This document shows positions 7,657 to 18,523 of a DNA stretch of 64,000 nt, piece by piece (the first letter of the stretch is position 1; each line of letters starts with the position of its first letter). The notes below the pieces were generated by a model, which worked only from the letters and a program-made list of their open reading frames with translations, made no database searches and was not told where the DNA came from. This DNA comes from Neoroseomonas lacus (GTDB taxonomy: Bacteria > Pseudomonadota > Alphaproteobacteria > Acetobacterales > Acetobacteraceae), in assembly GCF_014644535.1 (NCBI RefSeq), contig NZ_BMKW01000001.1, positions 62,001 through 126,000 of the forward strand, read 5' to 3'. Made by a program: the position numbers and the translations under genes.

Positions 7657-8528
7657 GTTTTCTCGGCGCGGGGGTCGAGCGCGTCGCGCAACCCGTCGCC
7701 CATCAGGTTGAAGGAGAGGACCACGACCATGATGGTAACGCCGGGGAAGACCGACAGCCAGGGTGCCTGGGTCAGGAAGCGCTGCGAGGAATTGAGCATC
7801 GACCCCCAGGACGGGTTGGGCGGCTGCATGCCGAGGCCGAGGAAGGAGAGCGCGGCCTCGGCGATGATGGCCTCGGCGATGGCGAGAGTCGCCTGCACCA
7901 GCAATGGCGGGATGATGTTGGGCAGGACATGGACGAATGCGATGCGCCAGGCGGGGTTGCCGAGGGCGCGGGCGGCCTCGATCCAATCGGTGGATTTGGC
8001 GTCGAGCGCCATGCCGCGCGCGAGGCGCACGAAGACCGGCGAGGCGGTGATGGCGATGGCGAGCATCGCGTTTTCCAGCGCTGGGCCGAGGAAGGCGGCG
8101 AGGGCGATCGCGAGGATCAGGAAGGGCACGGAGAGCATCGCGTCGGCGACGCGGGAGATGATGGTGTCGGTCCAGCCGCCGGCCAGGCCGGCGAGCAGGC
8201 CGAGCGGGACGCCGAGGATCAGCGCGCCCATCACCGAGACCACGCCGGCCATCAGCGAGGCGCGCGCGCCCCAGATAACGCGGGAGAGGACGTCGCGACC
8301 GTTCTCGTCCGTGCCCATCCAGAAACCCCAGGAGGGCGGCTTGCGGATGCGCGTCCAGGACGTTTGCAGCGGGTCGTGCGGGGCGATCAGCGGGGCGAGG
8401 ATCGCGACCAGGATGAACAACACGACGACGAACAGGCCGAAGACGGCGAGGCGATGACGCAGGAAGCGCTTGATGGCGCGGCGGGTCGGGCTTTCGCCGA
8501 TGGGGATGGCGGTGGCGTTCGCACTCAT
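7653..8528 (-). CDS. Peptide/nickel-type ABC permease, DppC family
   Basis: 291 residues. The N-terminal OppC-type segment (about residues 15-50, 'LRHRLAVFGL' then LIAPHDPLQ) is followed by the binding-protein-dependent permease domain with five further membrane spans. The EAA loop is EAARALGNPAWRIAFVHVLPN (residues about 188-207), the site that contacts the ATPase. AALSFLGLGMQPPNPSWG near the C-terminus is a classical DppC/OppC block. It pairs with the DppB-like permease at 9140-10087, though a gene for an unrelated membrane protein lies between them. Its start overlaps that gene's stop (ATGA). It moves oligopeptides or a similar solute inward. Confidence 0.92.
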   Translation of the reverse strand: MSANATAIPIGESPTRRAIKRFLRHRLAVFGLFVVVLFILVAILAPLIAPHDPLQTSWTRIRKPPSWGFWMGTDENGRDVLSRVIWGARASLMAGVVSVMGALILGVPLGLLAGLAGGWTDTIISRVADAMLSVPFLILAIALAAFLGPALENAMLAIAITASPVFVRLARGMALDAKSTDWIEAARALGNPAWRIAFVHVLPNIIPPLLVQATLAIAEAIIAEAALSFLGLGMQPPNPSWGSMLNSSQRFLTQAPWLSVFPGVTIMVVVLSFNLMGDGLRDALDPRAEKT

Positions 8529-9133
8529 CGGCGCGGCAGCCCGGCTTCGAGCGCGGCGAGGTCAGCGACGCCGCGCGGCCATTGCGCCCGCCAGAACCAG
8601 CCGACGAAGGCAACCAGCAGCAGCGCAAGAAGGCTGGTGAAGGCGCGGGCGATCCAGCGCTCGACAACATCGCGCGGCGGGTCCAGCCAGACCCAGGCGG
8701 CGATCGTCGCCATGGCCAGGGCTGGCAGCGCGAGCAGAGCGGTGAAGATGGCGGTCCAGCCTCGGCTGACGCCGATCTCGATGCCGGCAAGCCGCCCTGC
8801 CCCGGCCAGCCGCGCCGCGAGGCTGCGCACGAAGTCAGGGTAGGAGCGCCGCGCGGCCGCGGCGTCCCCCGGATCCGCCATCGGGTCGAGGCGCAGCGTG
8901 CTGCCATCGGTGAGGAACAAGCGGAGTTCGGGATGGAGCCCGCGCCCGGTCTGGCCGAATCCGGCGCGCAGGCCGGCGATGTGGCCGATCGGGACAGGCC
9001 GGTCGCCGCCCTCGGCGCCGACCAGACCGACCAGGTCGCCGGTGAGCACGACCGTCACCGTCGCGCCGTGGAAGCCCGATTGGCGCAGCGAACGCGGCAT
9101 GCGGGCGGTGAAGCTGGGGCCAAGGAGGGACAT
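8525..9133 (-). CDS. Unknown membrane protein inserted between the two ABC permease genes
   Basis: 202 residues with no family I recognise. The N-terminal 110 residues look soluble and beta-rich (LFLTDGSTLRLDPMAD, preceded by VTVVLTGDLVGLVGAEGG). Two membrane spans follow at about residues 130-150 and 163-182, and a short tail contains WRAQWPRGV. It sits six bases after dppB and overlaps dppC by four, so it is cotranscribed and probably translationally coupled with the importer. Peptide importers normally have permease genes back to back, so an auxiliary role in assembly or regulation of this importer is plausible but inferred. Confidence 0.7.
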   Translation of the reverse strand: MSLLGPSFTARMPRSLRQSGFHGATVTVVLTGDLVGLVGAEGGDRPVPIGHIAGLRAGFGQTGRGLHPELRLFLTDGSTLRLDPMADPGDAAAARRSYPDFVRSLAARLAGAGRLAGIEIGVSRGWTAIFTALLALPALAMATIAAWVWLDPPRDVVERWIARAFTSLLALLLVAFVGWFWRAQWPRGVADLAALEAGLPRR

Positions 9134-9139
9134 GCGTGC

Positions 9140-10087
9140 CTAGGCCTGCCGCAGCCGCGGATTGATCATCATGTAGAGCAGGTCGGTGAGCAGGCTCAGT
9201 ACGACAAAGATCAGCGCGGTCGCCATCACCACCCCCTGCACCACCGGGTAGTCGCGATTGAACACGGCATCGACGATCAGCTTGCCGAAGCCGGGGATGG
9301 TGAAGATCTGCTCGGTCAGCACGGCGCCGGCGAGCAGGCGGCCGAATTCGATGGCGCCGAGGGTGACGACCGGGATCAGCGCGTTGCGCAGCGCGTGTTT
9401 CCAGATGACGACGCGGTCCTTCAGCCCCTTGGCGCGGGCGGTGCGAACGTAGTCCTGCGACAGCGCCGTCAGCATCGCCGCGCGGGTGTGCCGCATCAGC
9501 ACAGAGGCGACGCCGGTGCCAAGCACGAAGGCCGGCATGATGGTGGTCGCCAGCGACTGCACCGGGTCTTCGAGCAGCGGCACGTAGCCGGAGGGCGGCA
9601 GCCAGCCGAGTTCGACGCTGAAGAACAGGATCATCATGATGCCGAGCCAGAAATTCGGCGTGGAGATGCCGAACAGCGCCGCGCCATTGGCCGCCCAGTC
9701 GGCCGGCGTGTCCTTGCGCACCGCGGAGATGATGCCGAGCGGCACGCCGATCAGGATGGCGATGATGAAGGCCATCGAGGCGAGTTGGAAGGTCACCGGC
9801 AGCTTGGTGAGGATGAGCTCGGTGACCGGCACGCGGATGCGCCAGGAGAAGCCGAAATCCCCGGTCACGACCTTGCCGATCCAGCGCAGGTATTGTTCGG
9901 GGATGGAGCGGTCGAGGCCGAGTTCGGCGCGGATCTGGGCGATGACCTGCGGGTCGCCGCGTTCCTCGCCGGCCATGATCTCGGCCGGATCGCCGGGCAT
10001 GAGCTGCTGCAACCCGAAAATCAGGATCGAGAGGATCAGCAGGGTGGGGATGATCTGCCCCACCCGGCGCAGCAGCCAGATGCCCAT
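9140..10087 (-). CDS. Peptide/nickel-type ABC permease, DppB family
   Basis: 315 residues from the ATG at 10087, which overlaps the receptor gene's TAA by one base. The N-terminus MGIWLLRRVGQIIPTLLILS is the standard first span of DppB/GsiC permeases. LMPGDPAE, LGLDRSIPEQYLRW and DFGFSWRIRVPV follow in the periplasmic region, and the EAA-type loop reads RTARAKGLKDRVVIWKHALRN. The C-terminal block LLTDLLYMMINPRLR is also family-typical. It forms the membrane channel with the DppC-like protein encoded downstream. Longer in-frame starts upstream lie inside the receptor gene and were rejected. Confidence 0.92.
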   Translation of the reverse strand: MGIWLLRRVGQIIPTLLILSILIFGLQQLMPGDPAEIMAGEERGDPQVIAQIRAELGLDRSIPEQYLRWIGKVVTGDFGFSWRIRVPVTELILTKLPVTFQLASMAFIIAILIGVPLGIISAVRKDTPADWAANGAALFGISTPNFWLGIMMILFFSVELGWLPPSGYVPLLEDPVQSLATTIMPAFVLGTGVASVLMRHTRAAMLTALSQDYVRTARAKGLKDRVVIWKHALRNALIPVVTLGAIEFGRLLAGAVLTEQIFTIPGFGKLIVDAVFNRDYPVVQGVVMATALIFVVLSLLTDLLYMMINPRLRQA

Positions 10088-11606
10088 TACTGGAACCGCA
10101 TGCCCTGCAGGCGGATCATGCCGTCGGAGACGGGCCGGTAGCCGGTCAGCCGCGCCGCATGCGCCATGATGTTCTTGCGATGCCACAGGTAGATGCGGCT
10201 GACATCCTGGCCGAAGGCGAGGCGCACCGCCTGTGCGTAGAGGTCGCGGCGCTTTTCGACGTCGAGTTCGATGCGGGCGGCATCGAGCAGGCGGTCGACC
10301 TCCGGGTTGGAGTAGCGGCCGTCATTCTGGCCGCCGCCGGTGCGGGTGAAGGTGAAGATGTTGCCGTCCGGGTCGACGCGGCCGGACCAGCCGACCAGGT
10401 AGGTCTGGAACTCGCCGCGCGTCGCGGCCTGGAGGGAGGAGGCGAATTCCATCGCGCGCAGGGTGACGGCGAAGCCGGCCTCGGCGGCCATGGACTGGAT
10501 CACCTCGCCGACCTGGCGCAGGTCGGGGTTGTTGGGGACGGTCAGTTCCACCGGGAAGGGCGTGGTGACGCCGGCCTCGCGCAGCAGGGCGCGAGCGCGG
10601 TCCACATTGCGCTCGGTGGGCGGGAAGTCGCTGACATGGAAGGGGTTGGCGGGCGGGAAAGGCTGCCGCGTAGGGGTGTACATGCCCTCATAGACCACCT
10701 GGTTGATGGCGGCGCGGTCGATGGCGAGTTCGAGCGCCTGGCGCACCCGCGCGTCACGGCCGAGCGGGGTGTTGGCGCGTTCGCCATTGCCGTTGTTGAT
10801 GGTGATGCCTTGGTAGCCGAGTTCATCCACCGCGATGGCGCGCAGGTTCCGCGTGCGGCCGATGGTGGCCATGTCGTCGGGTTCCATGCGCTCGACGAAT
10901 TCGACGGCGCCGGATTGCAGGTTGGCCAGACGCACCGTGTTGTCCGGGATGGGCAGGTAGGTGACGCGGTCGAAGTGGATGTTGGCGGCGTCCCAGTATT
11001 CGCGGAAGCGTTCGACGACGATGCGTTCCTGGGCGACGCGCTCGACGAAGCGGAAGGGGCCGGCGCAGACCGGGCGGTTGCCGAAATTGCGGCCGGCGGC
11101 CTCGGCGGCCTTGGGGCTGACGATCATGCCGGCGCGGTCGGTCAGCGCGGAGAGGAAGGAGGCCGAGGGGGTCTTGAGGATGATGCGGACGGTGCGCGGG
11201 TCCACCACCTCGACGCGGTCGATCTCGGAGATTTCGGAGCGGCGGAAGCTGCCCTGCATCGTGAGATGGCGGTTGATGGAATAGCGGACGGCCTCGGCAT
11301 CCATCGGCTCGCCGTCGTGAAAGCGGACGCCGTCGCGGAGCGTGATGATGAGGGTGGTCGGGTTTTCCCAGCGATGGGCGGTGGCGAGTTGCGGGACGAC
11401 CTCCAGCCGTTCGTTGATGTCGAAGAGCTTGTCGCAGATCGCCATGTAGACGATGCGGCCGACATAGGTGCGCGAGAGGGTCGGGTCGAGGATGTCGGGG
11501 TCCTCGCGCAGGCCGATGCGCAGGTTCTGGGCTTGGGCAGACCCCATGGGGGCCATGGCGGGGATCAGCAGCGCGGCGGCGGCGATGACCGTGCGGATCG
11601 TCGTCT

Positions 11607-11610
<4 letters not shown>
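10087..11610 (-). CDS. Peptide ABC transporter substrate-binding protein (SBP_bac_5)
   Basis: 507 residues with a Sec signal (MKTTIRTVIAAAALLIPAMA, cleavage near AQA-Q). The mature protein is a cluster C receptor: LRIGLREDPDILDPT at its start, LRDGVRFHDGEPMDAEAVRYS, RPVCAGPFRFVERV and the late VYEGMYTPTRQPFPP. Receptors of this class bind peptides, glutathione, nickel chelates or opines. The exact ligand cannot be read from sequence. It lies between the two ATPase genes (upstream) and the permeases (downstream), overlapping both neighbours by one to four bases. Its position in the middle of a fully overlapping operon argues for a dedicated role with this importer. Confidence 0.92.
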
Positions 11611-12661
<1,051 letters not shown>

Positions 12662-12665
<4 letters not shown>

Positions 12666-13777
12666 CGGCTTGATGGGCCGGCGCTTTGGGCCGGCGTTGT
12701 CCGGCTGACAGACGAAAGAAGGAGGGGGTCCGGGAGAGTTCCCTCCCCCGCTTCTTCCTTCAGCACGCTGTCGAGCGGCGCGCGCCAGCAAGCGGAAAGG
12801 TGACTGGGCGCGACCTCGGCGAGTGGCGGGGCCTCTGTGGCGCAGCGCGCGATGGTGAAGGGGCAGCGCGGTTCGAAGCGGCAGCCCGGGGGTGGGTTGC
12901 GTAGGTCCGGGACGGTGCCGTCGATGCTGGCGAGGCGCTCGCCCGGAGTCCCCTCCCCTGGTGCCGCGCCGAGCAGGCCGGCGGTGTAGGGGTGTTCGGG
13001 TATGGCGAAGAGGGTGGCGGCCGGGGCCTGTTCGGCGATGCGGCCGGCGTACATGACGGCGACGTCGTCGGCGTGGTCGGCGACGATTCCGAGGTCGTGG
13101 GTGACGAGGATGACGGCGGTACCGGTCTCGCGCTTCATGTCGTCGAGCAGGGAGAGGATTTGCGCCTGGACGGTGACGTCGAGTGCGGTGGTGGGTTCGT
13201 CGGCGATGAGCAGCTTGGGTTTGCAGGCGAGCGCCATGGCGATCATCACACGCTGGCGCATGCCACCGGAGAGCTGGTGCGGGTATTGGCGGGCGCGGCG
13301 GGCGGCGTCGGGGATGCGGACGCGGTCGAGCATGCGGGTGGCTTCAGCGAAGGCCGCGGCGTGGTCGAGGGATTGATGCAGGCGGAGGGCTTCTGCGACC
13401 TGTTCGCCGGCGGTGAAGGCCGGGTTCAGGCTGGTCATGGGTTCCTGGAAGATCATCGCCATCTCACCGCCGCGGAGCTTGCGGCGTTCCTCGGCGGAGA
13501 TGGCGGTGAGTTCGCGGCCGGCCAGGCGGATGGCGCCGCCGATGGTCGCGGTGGCGGGCAGCAGGCCCATGATGGCGAGGGAGGTGACAGATTTGCCGCA
13601 GCCGGATTCGCCGACGATGGCGAGGGTGCGGCCGGGGTGGACGCGGAAGGAGACGCCGTCGAGGACGCGGATCTGGCGGCCGTCCTGGCGAAAGTCGAGG
13701 GTGAGGCCGACGACTTCGAGGGCGGGTACGGAGGATGGGTCCGGTGCGGCCAGCGCTGTGACGGTTCCTGATGCCAT
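12662..13777 (-). CDS. Peptide ABC transporter ATP-binding protein, DppD family
   Basis: 371 residues, first gene of the operon. Walker A GESGCGKS, Q-loop MIFQEPMTSLNP, signature LSGGMRQRVMIAMAL, Walker B LLIADEPTTALDVT and H-loop THDLGIVADH are all present. The Cys cluster CRFEPRCPFTIARC marks the oligopeptide-type extension. The last 35 residues or so (from SVLKEEAGEG) fall on a GC palindrome-rich stretch near 12715-12760 that looks like an intergenic repeat read through in frame; typical relatives end earlier. The start at 13777 is uncertain: an in-frame ATG lies 60 bases upstream, and neither has a strong ribosome site. Confidence 0.9.
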
Positions 13778-13922
13778 GGCGGCAGTAACCCGCGCCGGGT
13801 GCGGTGGCGCAAGGGGGAAGGCAGGACGGAACGGCACCGTTTGGCTGCGGCCTGCACAAATGCTGCGCAGTGCTGGCGCGCGGATGGTCAGGCGGCGGGT
13901 TGTGCGGCGCCGCCTGGGGACG

Positions 13923-15023
13923 CTATTCGGCGGCCGGCTTGAGGACGCCGCGGCGCAGCTGGTCGAGCTCGATGGATTCGAAGAGCGCGCGGAAATTGCC
14001 CTCGCCGAAACCCTGGTCGCCCTTGCGCTGGATGAGTTCGAAGAAGATCGGGCCGATCACCGTGTTGGTGAAGATCTGCAGCAGCCGCCCGCCGGTGGGC
14101 GAGCCATCCATCAGGATGTGGTTGCGCTGGAGGCGGGCCATGTCCTCGCCGGTGTCGGGCAGGCGCTGGGGGAGGAGTTCGTAATAGGTGTCGGGTGTGT
14201 CGAGGAAGCGGACGCCGTTGGCGGCGAGGCCCTCCACGCTGGCATGGATGTCGTTGGTGCCCATGGCGATGTGTTGGATGCCCTCGCCATTGTAGGCGCG
14301 CAGGTATTCCTCGATCTGCGAGCGGTCGTCGCTGCTTTCGTTGATCGGGATACGGATCTGGCCGCAGGGGCTGGTCATGGCCCTGGACTTCAGGCCGGTC
14401 AGCTTGCCCTCGATGTCGAAGTAGCGGATTTCGCGGAAGTTGAAGAGGCGCTCGTAGAAGCCCGACCAGGCATCCATGCGGCCGCGATGGACGTTGTGGG
14501 TCAAGTGGTCGATGACGGTGAGGCCGGCACCCTTGGGGTTGTGCTCGACGCCCTCGATCCAGCGGAAATCGATGTCCCAGATGGAGCCCTGCGCGCCGTA
14601 GCGGTCGACCAGGTAGATCAGGCTGCCGCCGATGCCCTCGATGGCGGGGATGTTGAGTTCCATCGGGCCGACGCGGCCATGGAAAGGGCGCGCGCCGAGG
14701 CTGATGGCGCGCTCGAAGGCGGCGGCGGCGTCGGCGACGCGGAAGGCCATGGCGCAGGCGCCGGGGCCGTGAACGCGGGCGAAACCCTGTGCGAAGGACG
14801 TCGGTTCGGCATTCAGCACGAAATTCACGTCGCCCTGGCGCCACAGCGTCACCTGCTTGGAGCGGTGGCGGGCGACGGGGATGAAGCCGAGGCTGGTGAA
14901 GACCGCTTCGAGATGGGCTATGTCGGGGCCGGCGAACTCGACGAATTCGAAGCCGTCAGTGCCCATCGGGTTGGCGTCCGAGATGGCGCCGGCGATGGCG
15001 GTGCGGTCGGGCGGGACATCCAT
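13923..15023 (-). CDS. hpd: 4-hydroxyphenylpyruvate dioxygenase
   Basis: 366 residues. This Fe(II) dioxygenase converts 4-hydroxyphenylpyruvate to homogentisate in tyrosine catabolism. The C-terminal vicinal-oxygen-chelate domain shows the three metal ligands: His in [11 protein letters not shown] (around residue 170), His in [12 protein letters not shown] (around 249) and Glu in [12 protein letters not shown] (around 332). Also present are the substrate-pocket block [16 protein letters not shown] and the C-terminal [13 protein letters not shown]. Length and ends match the family. No homogentisate dioxygenase gene is adjacent. The divergent Lrp/AsnC gene 115 bases away is the likely regulator. 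Confidence 0.96.
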   Translation of the reverse strand: MDVPPDRTAIAGAISDANPMGTDGFEFVEFAGPDIAHLEAVFTSLGFIPVARHRSKQVTLWRQGDVNFVLNAEPTSFAQGFARVHGPGACAMAFRVADAAAAFERAISLGARPFHGRVGPMELNIPAIEGIGGSLIYLVDRYGAQGSIWDIDFRWIEGVEHNPKGAGLTVIDHLTHNVHRGRMDAWSGFYERLFNFREIRYFDIEGKLTGLKSRAMTSPCGQIRIPINESSDDRSQIEEYLRAYNGEGIQHIAMGTNDIHASVEGLAANGVRFLDTPDTYYELLPQRLPDTGEDMARLQRNHILMDGSPTGGRLLQIFTNTVIGPIFFELIQRKGDQGFGEGNFRALFESIELDQLRRGVLKPAAE

Positions 15024-15137
15024 GGCGCGTTACTCCTGCGAGGGGAGAAGGATCGCCTCGGGCGGCGGGGGACTTTCGGCGAAGTGTGGCCTGAGATGCC
15101 GTATGCTGAGGGGATTCCGCTACGGAGTGGTTTCCGC

Positions 15138-15611
15138 ATGACAAATTCCGCCATTGATCTGGATGCGATCGACCGCAAGCTGTTGCGCGAGGTGCAGCGC
15201 GACGGGCGTGCCTCGGTGGTGGCGTTGGCCGAACGGGTCGGGCTGTCGGCGACGCCCTGCCAGCGACGGCTGAAACGGATGGAGGAGGCCGGCATCATCG
15301 CCGGCTATGGCGCGGTGTTGGACGCGCCGCGGCTGGGGCTGGGGCTGACCGCCTTCGTCGAGGTCAGCCTGGCGTCGCGCTCGGAGGAGACGGTGGAAGC
15401 ATTCCACGCGGCGATCGGGCGGATGCCGGAAGTGCTCGCGGCCTGGGCGATGAGCGGGGAGACGGATTATCTGCTGCAGGTCGTCGCGACTGACCTTGAG
15501 GCCTATGGCGAATTCGCGACCAGGCGGCTGCTGCGGTTGCCGGGGGTGAAGGATACGAAGAGCGCCTTCGTGCTGCGGACGGTGAAGCCGCCGGCGGGGT
15601 TGCCGGTGTAG
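15138..15611 (+). CDS. Lrp/AsnC family transcriptional regulator
   Basis: 157 residues. The N-terminal winged helix-turn-helix spans about residues 8-60, including LDAIDRKLLREVQRDGRAS and the recognition region LSATPCQRRLKRMEEAGII. The C-terminal RAM ligand-binding domain follows (LTAFVEVSL, then MSGETDYLLQVVATDLEAYGEFA and VKDTKSAFVL). Lrp-type proteins respond to amino acids or related acids. Divergent placement next to hpd suggests control of aromatic amino acid catabolism from the shared 115-base promoter region. This is inference from context. No operator was identified with confidence. Confidence 0.93.
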   Translation: MTNSAIDLDAIDRKLLREVQRDGRASVVALAERVGLSATPCQRRLKRMEEAGIIAGYGAVLDAPRLGLGLTAFVEVSLASRSEETVEAFHAAIGRMPEVLAAWAMSGETDYLLQVVATDLEAYGEFATRRLLRLPGVKDTKSAFVLRTVKPPAGLPV

Positions 15612-15630
15612 CGGCCCCGCCGGCGAGAGT

Positions 15631-16938
15631 TCAGAACGCCAGCAGGTTCTCCCGGAACATCGCGTGTTCGTAGGAGCGGCGCGTCAGGCCGCGCTGCTGC
15701 AAGGCCGGCACCAAACCGTCGGCAATCTCGGCGATGATGCGGCGCGAGGTCTCGTTGGTGGTGATGAGGAAGCCGTCGCCGCCGATCTCCTCCATCGCCG
15801 CGCCCATCTGGTCGGCGACTTGGTCGGGCGTGCCGACCAGCGGGATGGAGCCGGCATCGGAATAGATCTCGGCGGCCTCGCGCAGCGTCTTGTTGCCGGC
15901 CTTCTTGAGGAACTCGTCGAGCGACTGCTGGTGGCCGTTGGTGGTCAGCTTGCCGAGCGGTTCGTCGAGCGGCAGGGCGCCGAAATCGAGGTTGGTGATC
16001 TTCGACAGATGCGCGAGGCGGACGGCGATCTTGTCCTCGGTCGTGGCGAGGCGGCGCTTGTGCTTGGCGCGCGCTTCCTCCTCGGTATCGCCGAGGACGG
16101 GGGAGACCAGGAAGAGCACCTTGCAGTCATCAGGGTTGCGGCCGTGCGCGACCATGCGGGCGCGGATGTCGTCGCGATAGGCCTTCATCCCCGCCGTGCC
16201 CTTCACCATCGCGACGATGGTGTCCGCGTGCTGCGAGGCGAAGGCACGGCCACGCGGCGAACCGCCGGCCTGAGCGATGACTGGCGTGCCCTGCACGCAG
16301 GGGCCGGAGTTGAGCGGGCCGCGCACCTTGAAGTGCTTGCCGACATGGTCGATGGCGTGGACCTTGGTGTGGTCGACCAGCACGCCGGTGTCGCGGTTGG
16401 CGATGATGGCGCCGGGTTCCCAGGAGCCCCACAGCTTGCGCACGACTTCCATGTATTCGTCAGCGATGTCGTAGCGCTCGTCATGCGGCGGCATGCCATC
16501 CAGGCCAAAATTGCGCGCGGCGTAATCCGACGAGCCGGTGACGGCGTTCCAGCCGATGCGGCCGGAGGAGATCTGGTCCAGCGACGCGATTTGGCGGGCG
16601 AGCAGATAGGGCGGGTAGGCGAAGGTCCCGAGCGTGGTGACAATGCCGATGCGCTTGGTCTCGCGCGCCAGCAGGGCGGCGACGATGGAAGGGTCCTGGC
16701 GCGGCGTGGACAGGCCGTGATGAAGGTAGATCTCGCGCGAGCCGCCGTAGGATTCGCCGATATACGAACTGTCCTCGAGCAGCACATAGTCGAAGCAGGC
16801 GCGTTCGAGGTTCTTCGTCATCTCGATGAAGAAGTCGGGCACCATCCATTCGGTGCCGATATTGCCGGTCCAGGGTTCGCCCCATGCCTGGGCGGAGGAG
16901 CCCTGCAGGAACCAGCCGAGGTGGAATTGACGCGCCAT
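15631..16938 (-). CDS. NtaA/SnaA/DszA-type LLM-class flavin-dependent monooxygenase
   Basis: 435 residues. It is a bacterial luciferase-like TIM barrel of the nitrilotriacetate/dibenzothiophene-sulfone monooxygenase branch, which uses reduced FMN from a separate reductase. Family blocks are NLERACFDYVLLEDSSYIG, LSTPRQDPSIVAALLA, GTFAYPPYLLARQIASLDQ, GRIGWNAVTGSSDYAARNFG (residues about 125-145) and VIAQAGGSPRGRAFAS. The C-terminal VGTPDQVADQM is also typical. The ATG at 16938 (MARQFHLGWF) starts the barrel, and longer upstream starts lack support. The oxidised substrate is unknown; no reductase gene is nearby. It is convergent with the Lrp gene. Confidence 0.9.
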   Translation of the reverse strand: MARQFHLGWFLQGSSAQAWGEPWTGNIGTEWMVPDFFIEMTKNLERACFDYVLLEDSSYIGESYGGSREIYLHHGLSTPRQDPSIVAALLARETKRIGIVTTLGTFAYPPYLLARQIASLDQISSGRIGWNAVTGSSDYAARNFGLDGMPPHDERYDIADEYMEVVRKLWGSWEPGAIIANRDTGVLVDHTKVHAIDHVGKHFKVRGPLNSGPCVQGTPVIAQAGGSPRGRAFASQHADTIVAMVKGTAGMKAYRDDIRARMVAHGRNPDDCKVLFLVSPVLGDTEEEARAKHKRRLATTEDKIAVRLAHLSKITNLDFGALPLDEPLGKLTTNGHQQSLDEFLKKAGNKTLREAAEIYSDAGSIPLVGTPDQVADQMGAAMEEIGGDGFLITTNETSRRIIAEIADGLVPALQQRGLTRRSYEHAMFRENLLAF

Positions 16939-17163
16939 GTGTGCCCCACGATCAGTGCTTTGCGCAGGCTCGCGCGGGGGGGCGGATTGGGCAAGGCGGG
17001 CTGGGGCCGATTTGTGCGCCCCGGAACCCGGCATTGCCCGCCGCGAAGGCAGTATGTGACACGCCCGGGGTAGCGATGGCAGCATCATCGGCCGGAGCGG
17101 CGACGCCCAGGCCGTGCCGCGACGGGCGACACTGCCGCCGCTCACCCCGAAACGAGGCCATCG

Positions 17164-17499
17164 GTGACCCGGATGTTCTTCCCCGCCATCGCCGTGGAAC
17201 TGCTGACAGGCTTGGCAATGGCGGCGTGCCCGAACCTCGTCGCCTGGCTGCTGCTTGGCCAGGACGCCACACCGGCCGGCGCGGGGGCTGCGCGGATCGC
17301 GGGGGTTGCGCTTATCGGCTTCGCCATCGCCTGCTGGCGCTGGTCGGAGCCGGTTGGGCGGCGCGCGATGTGGTTGCTTCAACCCTTGGTGGCGGTGCCG
17401 CTGGTGGGTGTGGCGCTGTTCACCGCGCTTGGCGGGCCGCTGCTATGGCCGGCCATCCTGTATCACGCCGCCGCCACCATCGTGCTGGCGCGGCGGTAG
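17164..17499 (+). CDS. Small integral membrane protein
   Basis: 111 residues, almost entirely hydrophobic, with about four predicted membrane segments (residues about 5-25, 43-60, 67-87 and 89-108). The GTG at 17164 gives the longest form; an ATG three codons later (17173) is equally possible. No family is recognised with confidence, though small four-span proteins of this kind are common in proteobacteria. It is convergent with the LIV-type operon and is followed immediately by a strong hairpin at 17502. Confidence 0.6.
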   Translation: MTRMFFPAIAVELLTGLAMAACPNLVAWLLLGQDATPAGAGAARIAGVALIGFAIACWRWSEPVGRRAMWLLQPLVAVPLVGVALFTALGGPLLWPAILYHAAATIVLARR

Positions 17500-17501
17500 G
17501 C

Positions 17502-17523
17502 GGAGGGGGCGAGCGCCCCCTCC
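17502..17523. terminator. GC-rich hairpin between convergent genes
   Basis: A perfect ten-base-pair inverted repeat (arms GGAGGGGGCG and CGCCCCCTCC) with a two-base centre separates the small membrane gene from the end of livM. No T-run follows, so it may be a bidirectional Rho-assisted stop or a copy of the palindromic repeat family seen at 53-55 kb. Confidence 0.5.
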
Positions 17524-17530
17524 CCGTTCC

Positions 17531-18520
17531 TTACAGCTTCACCTTCAGCAGGTTGGCGATCTCGCCCACCAGGCCGCGGCGGAAGGCGAGCACCACGGTG
17601 ACGAAGATGGCACCCTGGATCACGGTGACCCAGGCGCCCATCTCGGCCAGGTAGTTCTGCATGGCGACGATGACGGCGGCGCCCACCACCGGCCCGAACA
17701 CCGTGCCGAGGCCACCGACCAGCGTCATCAGCACCACCTCACCCGACATCGACCAATGCACGTCGGTCAGCGTCGCGATGCCGAAGACCAGCGACTTCAC
17801 GCCACCCGCCACGCCGGCGAGCGTCGCCGAAAGGATGAAGGCCACCAGCTTGTAGTCGTCGGTGCGGTAGCCGAGCGAGGTCGCGCGCGGCTCGTTCTCG
17901 CGGATCGCCTTGAGCACCTGGCCGTAGGGGGAATGGATGATGCGGTGGATCATCAGGAAGCCAGCCAGGAAGACGGCGGCGACGAACCAGTACATCGCCA
18001 TGTCCTCGTTCAAGTCGAACATGCCGAGCAGGCGGCCGCGCGGGATCGCCTGGATGCCGTCCTCGCCGCCGGTGAAGGGCGCCTGGACGCAGACGAAATA
18101 GACCATCTGCGCCAGCGCCAGCGTGATCATGGCGAAGTAGATGCCCTGCCGGCGAATGGCGATCCAGCCAAACACCCAGCCTTGCAGGCCGGCGATGACG
18201 GCACCGGCGATGACCGCGACCTCGGGCGTGAAGCCCCAGGCCTTGGCGGTATAGCCGGCGATGTAGCCGCCCATGCCGAAATAGGCGGCATGGCCGAAGG
18301 AGAGCAGGCCGACATAGCCGATCAGCAGGTTGAAGGCGCAGGCGAACAGCGCGAAGCACAGCAGTTTCATCAGGAAGACGGGGTAGAGGAAATACGGCCC
18401 GACGATCAGCGCGGCGACCAGGATGATCAGCGCGACGAATTGCGCTCGGCTGTAGCCCCACATGCCCTGTGCCTCGGCGATGGCGGCCGGCATCGGCCCG
18501 GCGGTGGACTCGGATGCCAT
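17531..18520 (-). CDS. LIV-type ABC transporter permease, LivM family
   Basis: 329 residues and about ten membrane segments. Family motifs are LLCFALFACAFNLLIGYVGLLSFGHAAYFG (quoted as LLIGYVGLLSFGHAAYFG for the core), GIYFAMITLALAQMVYFV, RENEPRATSLGY and FGPVVGAA near the C-terminus. It pairs with the LivH-like protein encoded three bases upstream to form the channel for a branched-chain amino acid, amide or related small carboxylate. It is the last gene of the operon that starts with livG at 27423. The substrate depends on the receptors, of which this operon has five. Confidence 0.93.
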   Translation of the reverse strand: MASESTAGPMPAAIAEAQGMWGYSRAQFVALIILVAALIVGPYFLYPVFLMKLLCFALFACAFNLLIGYVGLLSFGHAAYFGMGGYIAGYTAKAWGFTPEVAVIAGAVIAGLQGWVFGWIAIRRQGIYFAMITLALAQMVYFVCVQAPFTGGEDGIQAIPRGRLLGMFDLNEDMAMYWFVAAVFLAGFLMIHRIIHSPYGQVLKAIRENEPRATSLGYRTDDYKLVAFILSATLAGVAGGVKSLVFGIATLTDVHWSMSGEVVLMTLVGGLGTVFGPVVGAAVIVAMQNYLAEMGAWVTVIQGAIFVTVVLAFRRGLVGEIANLLKVKL

Positions 18521-18523
18521 GGC

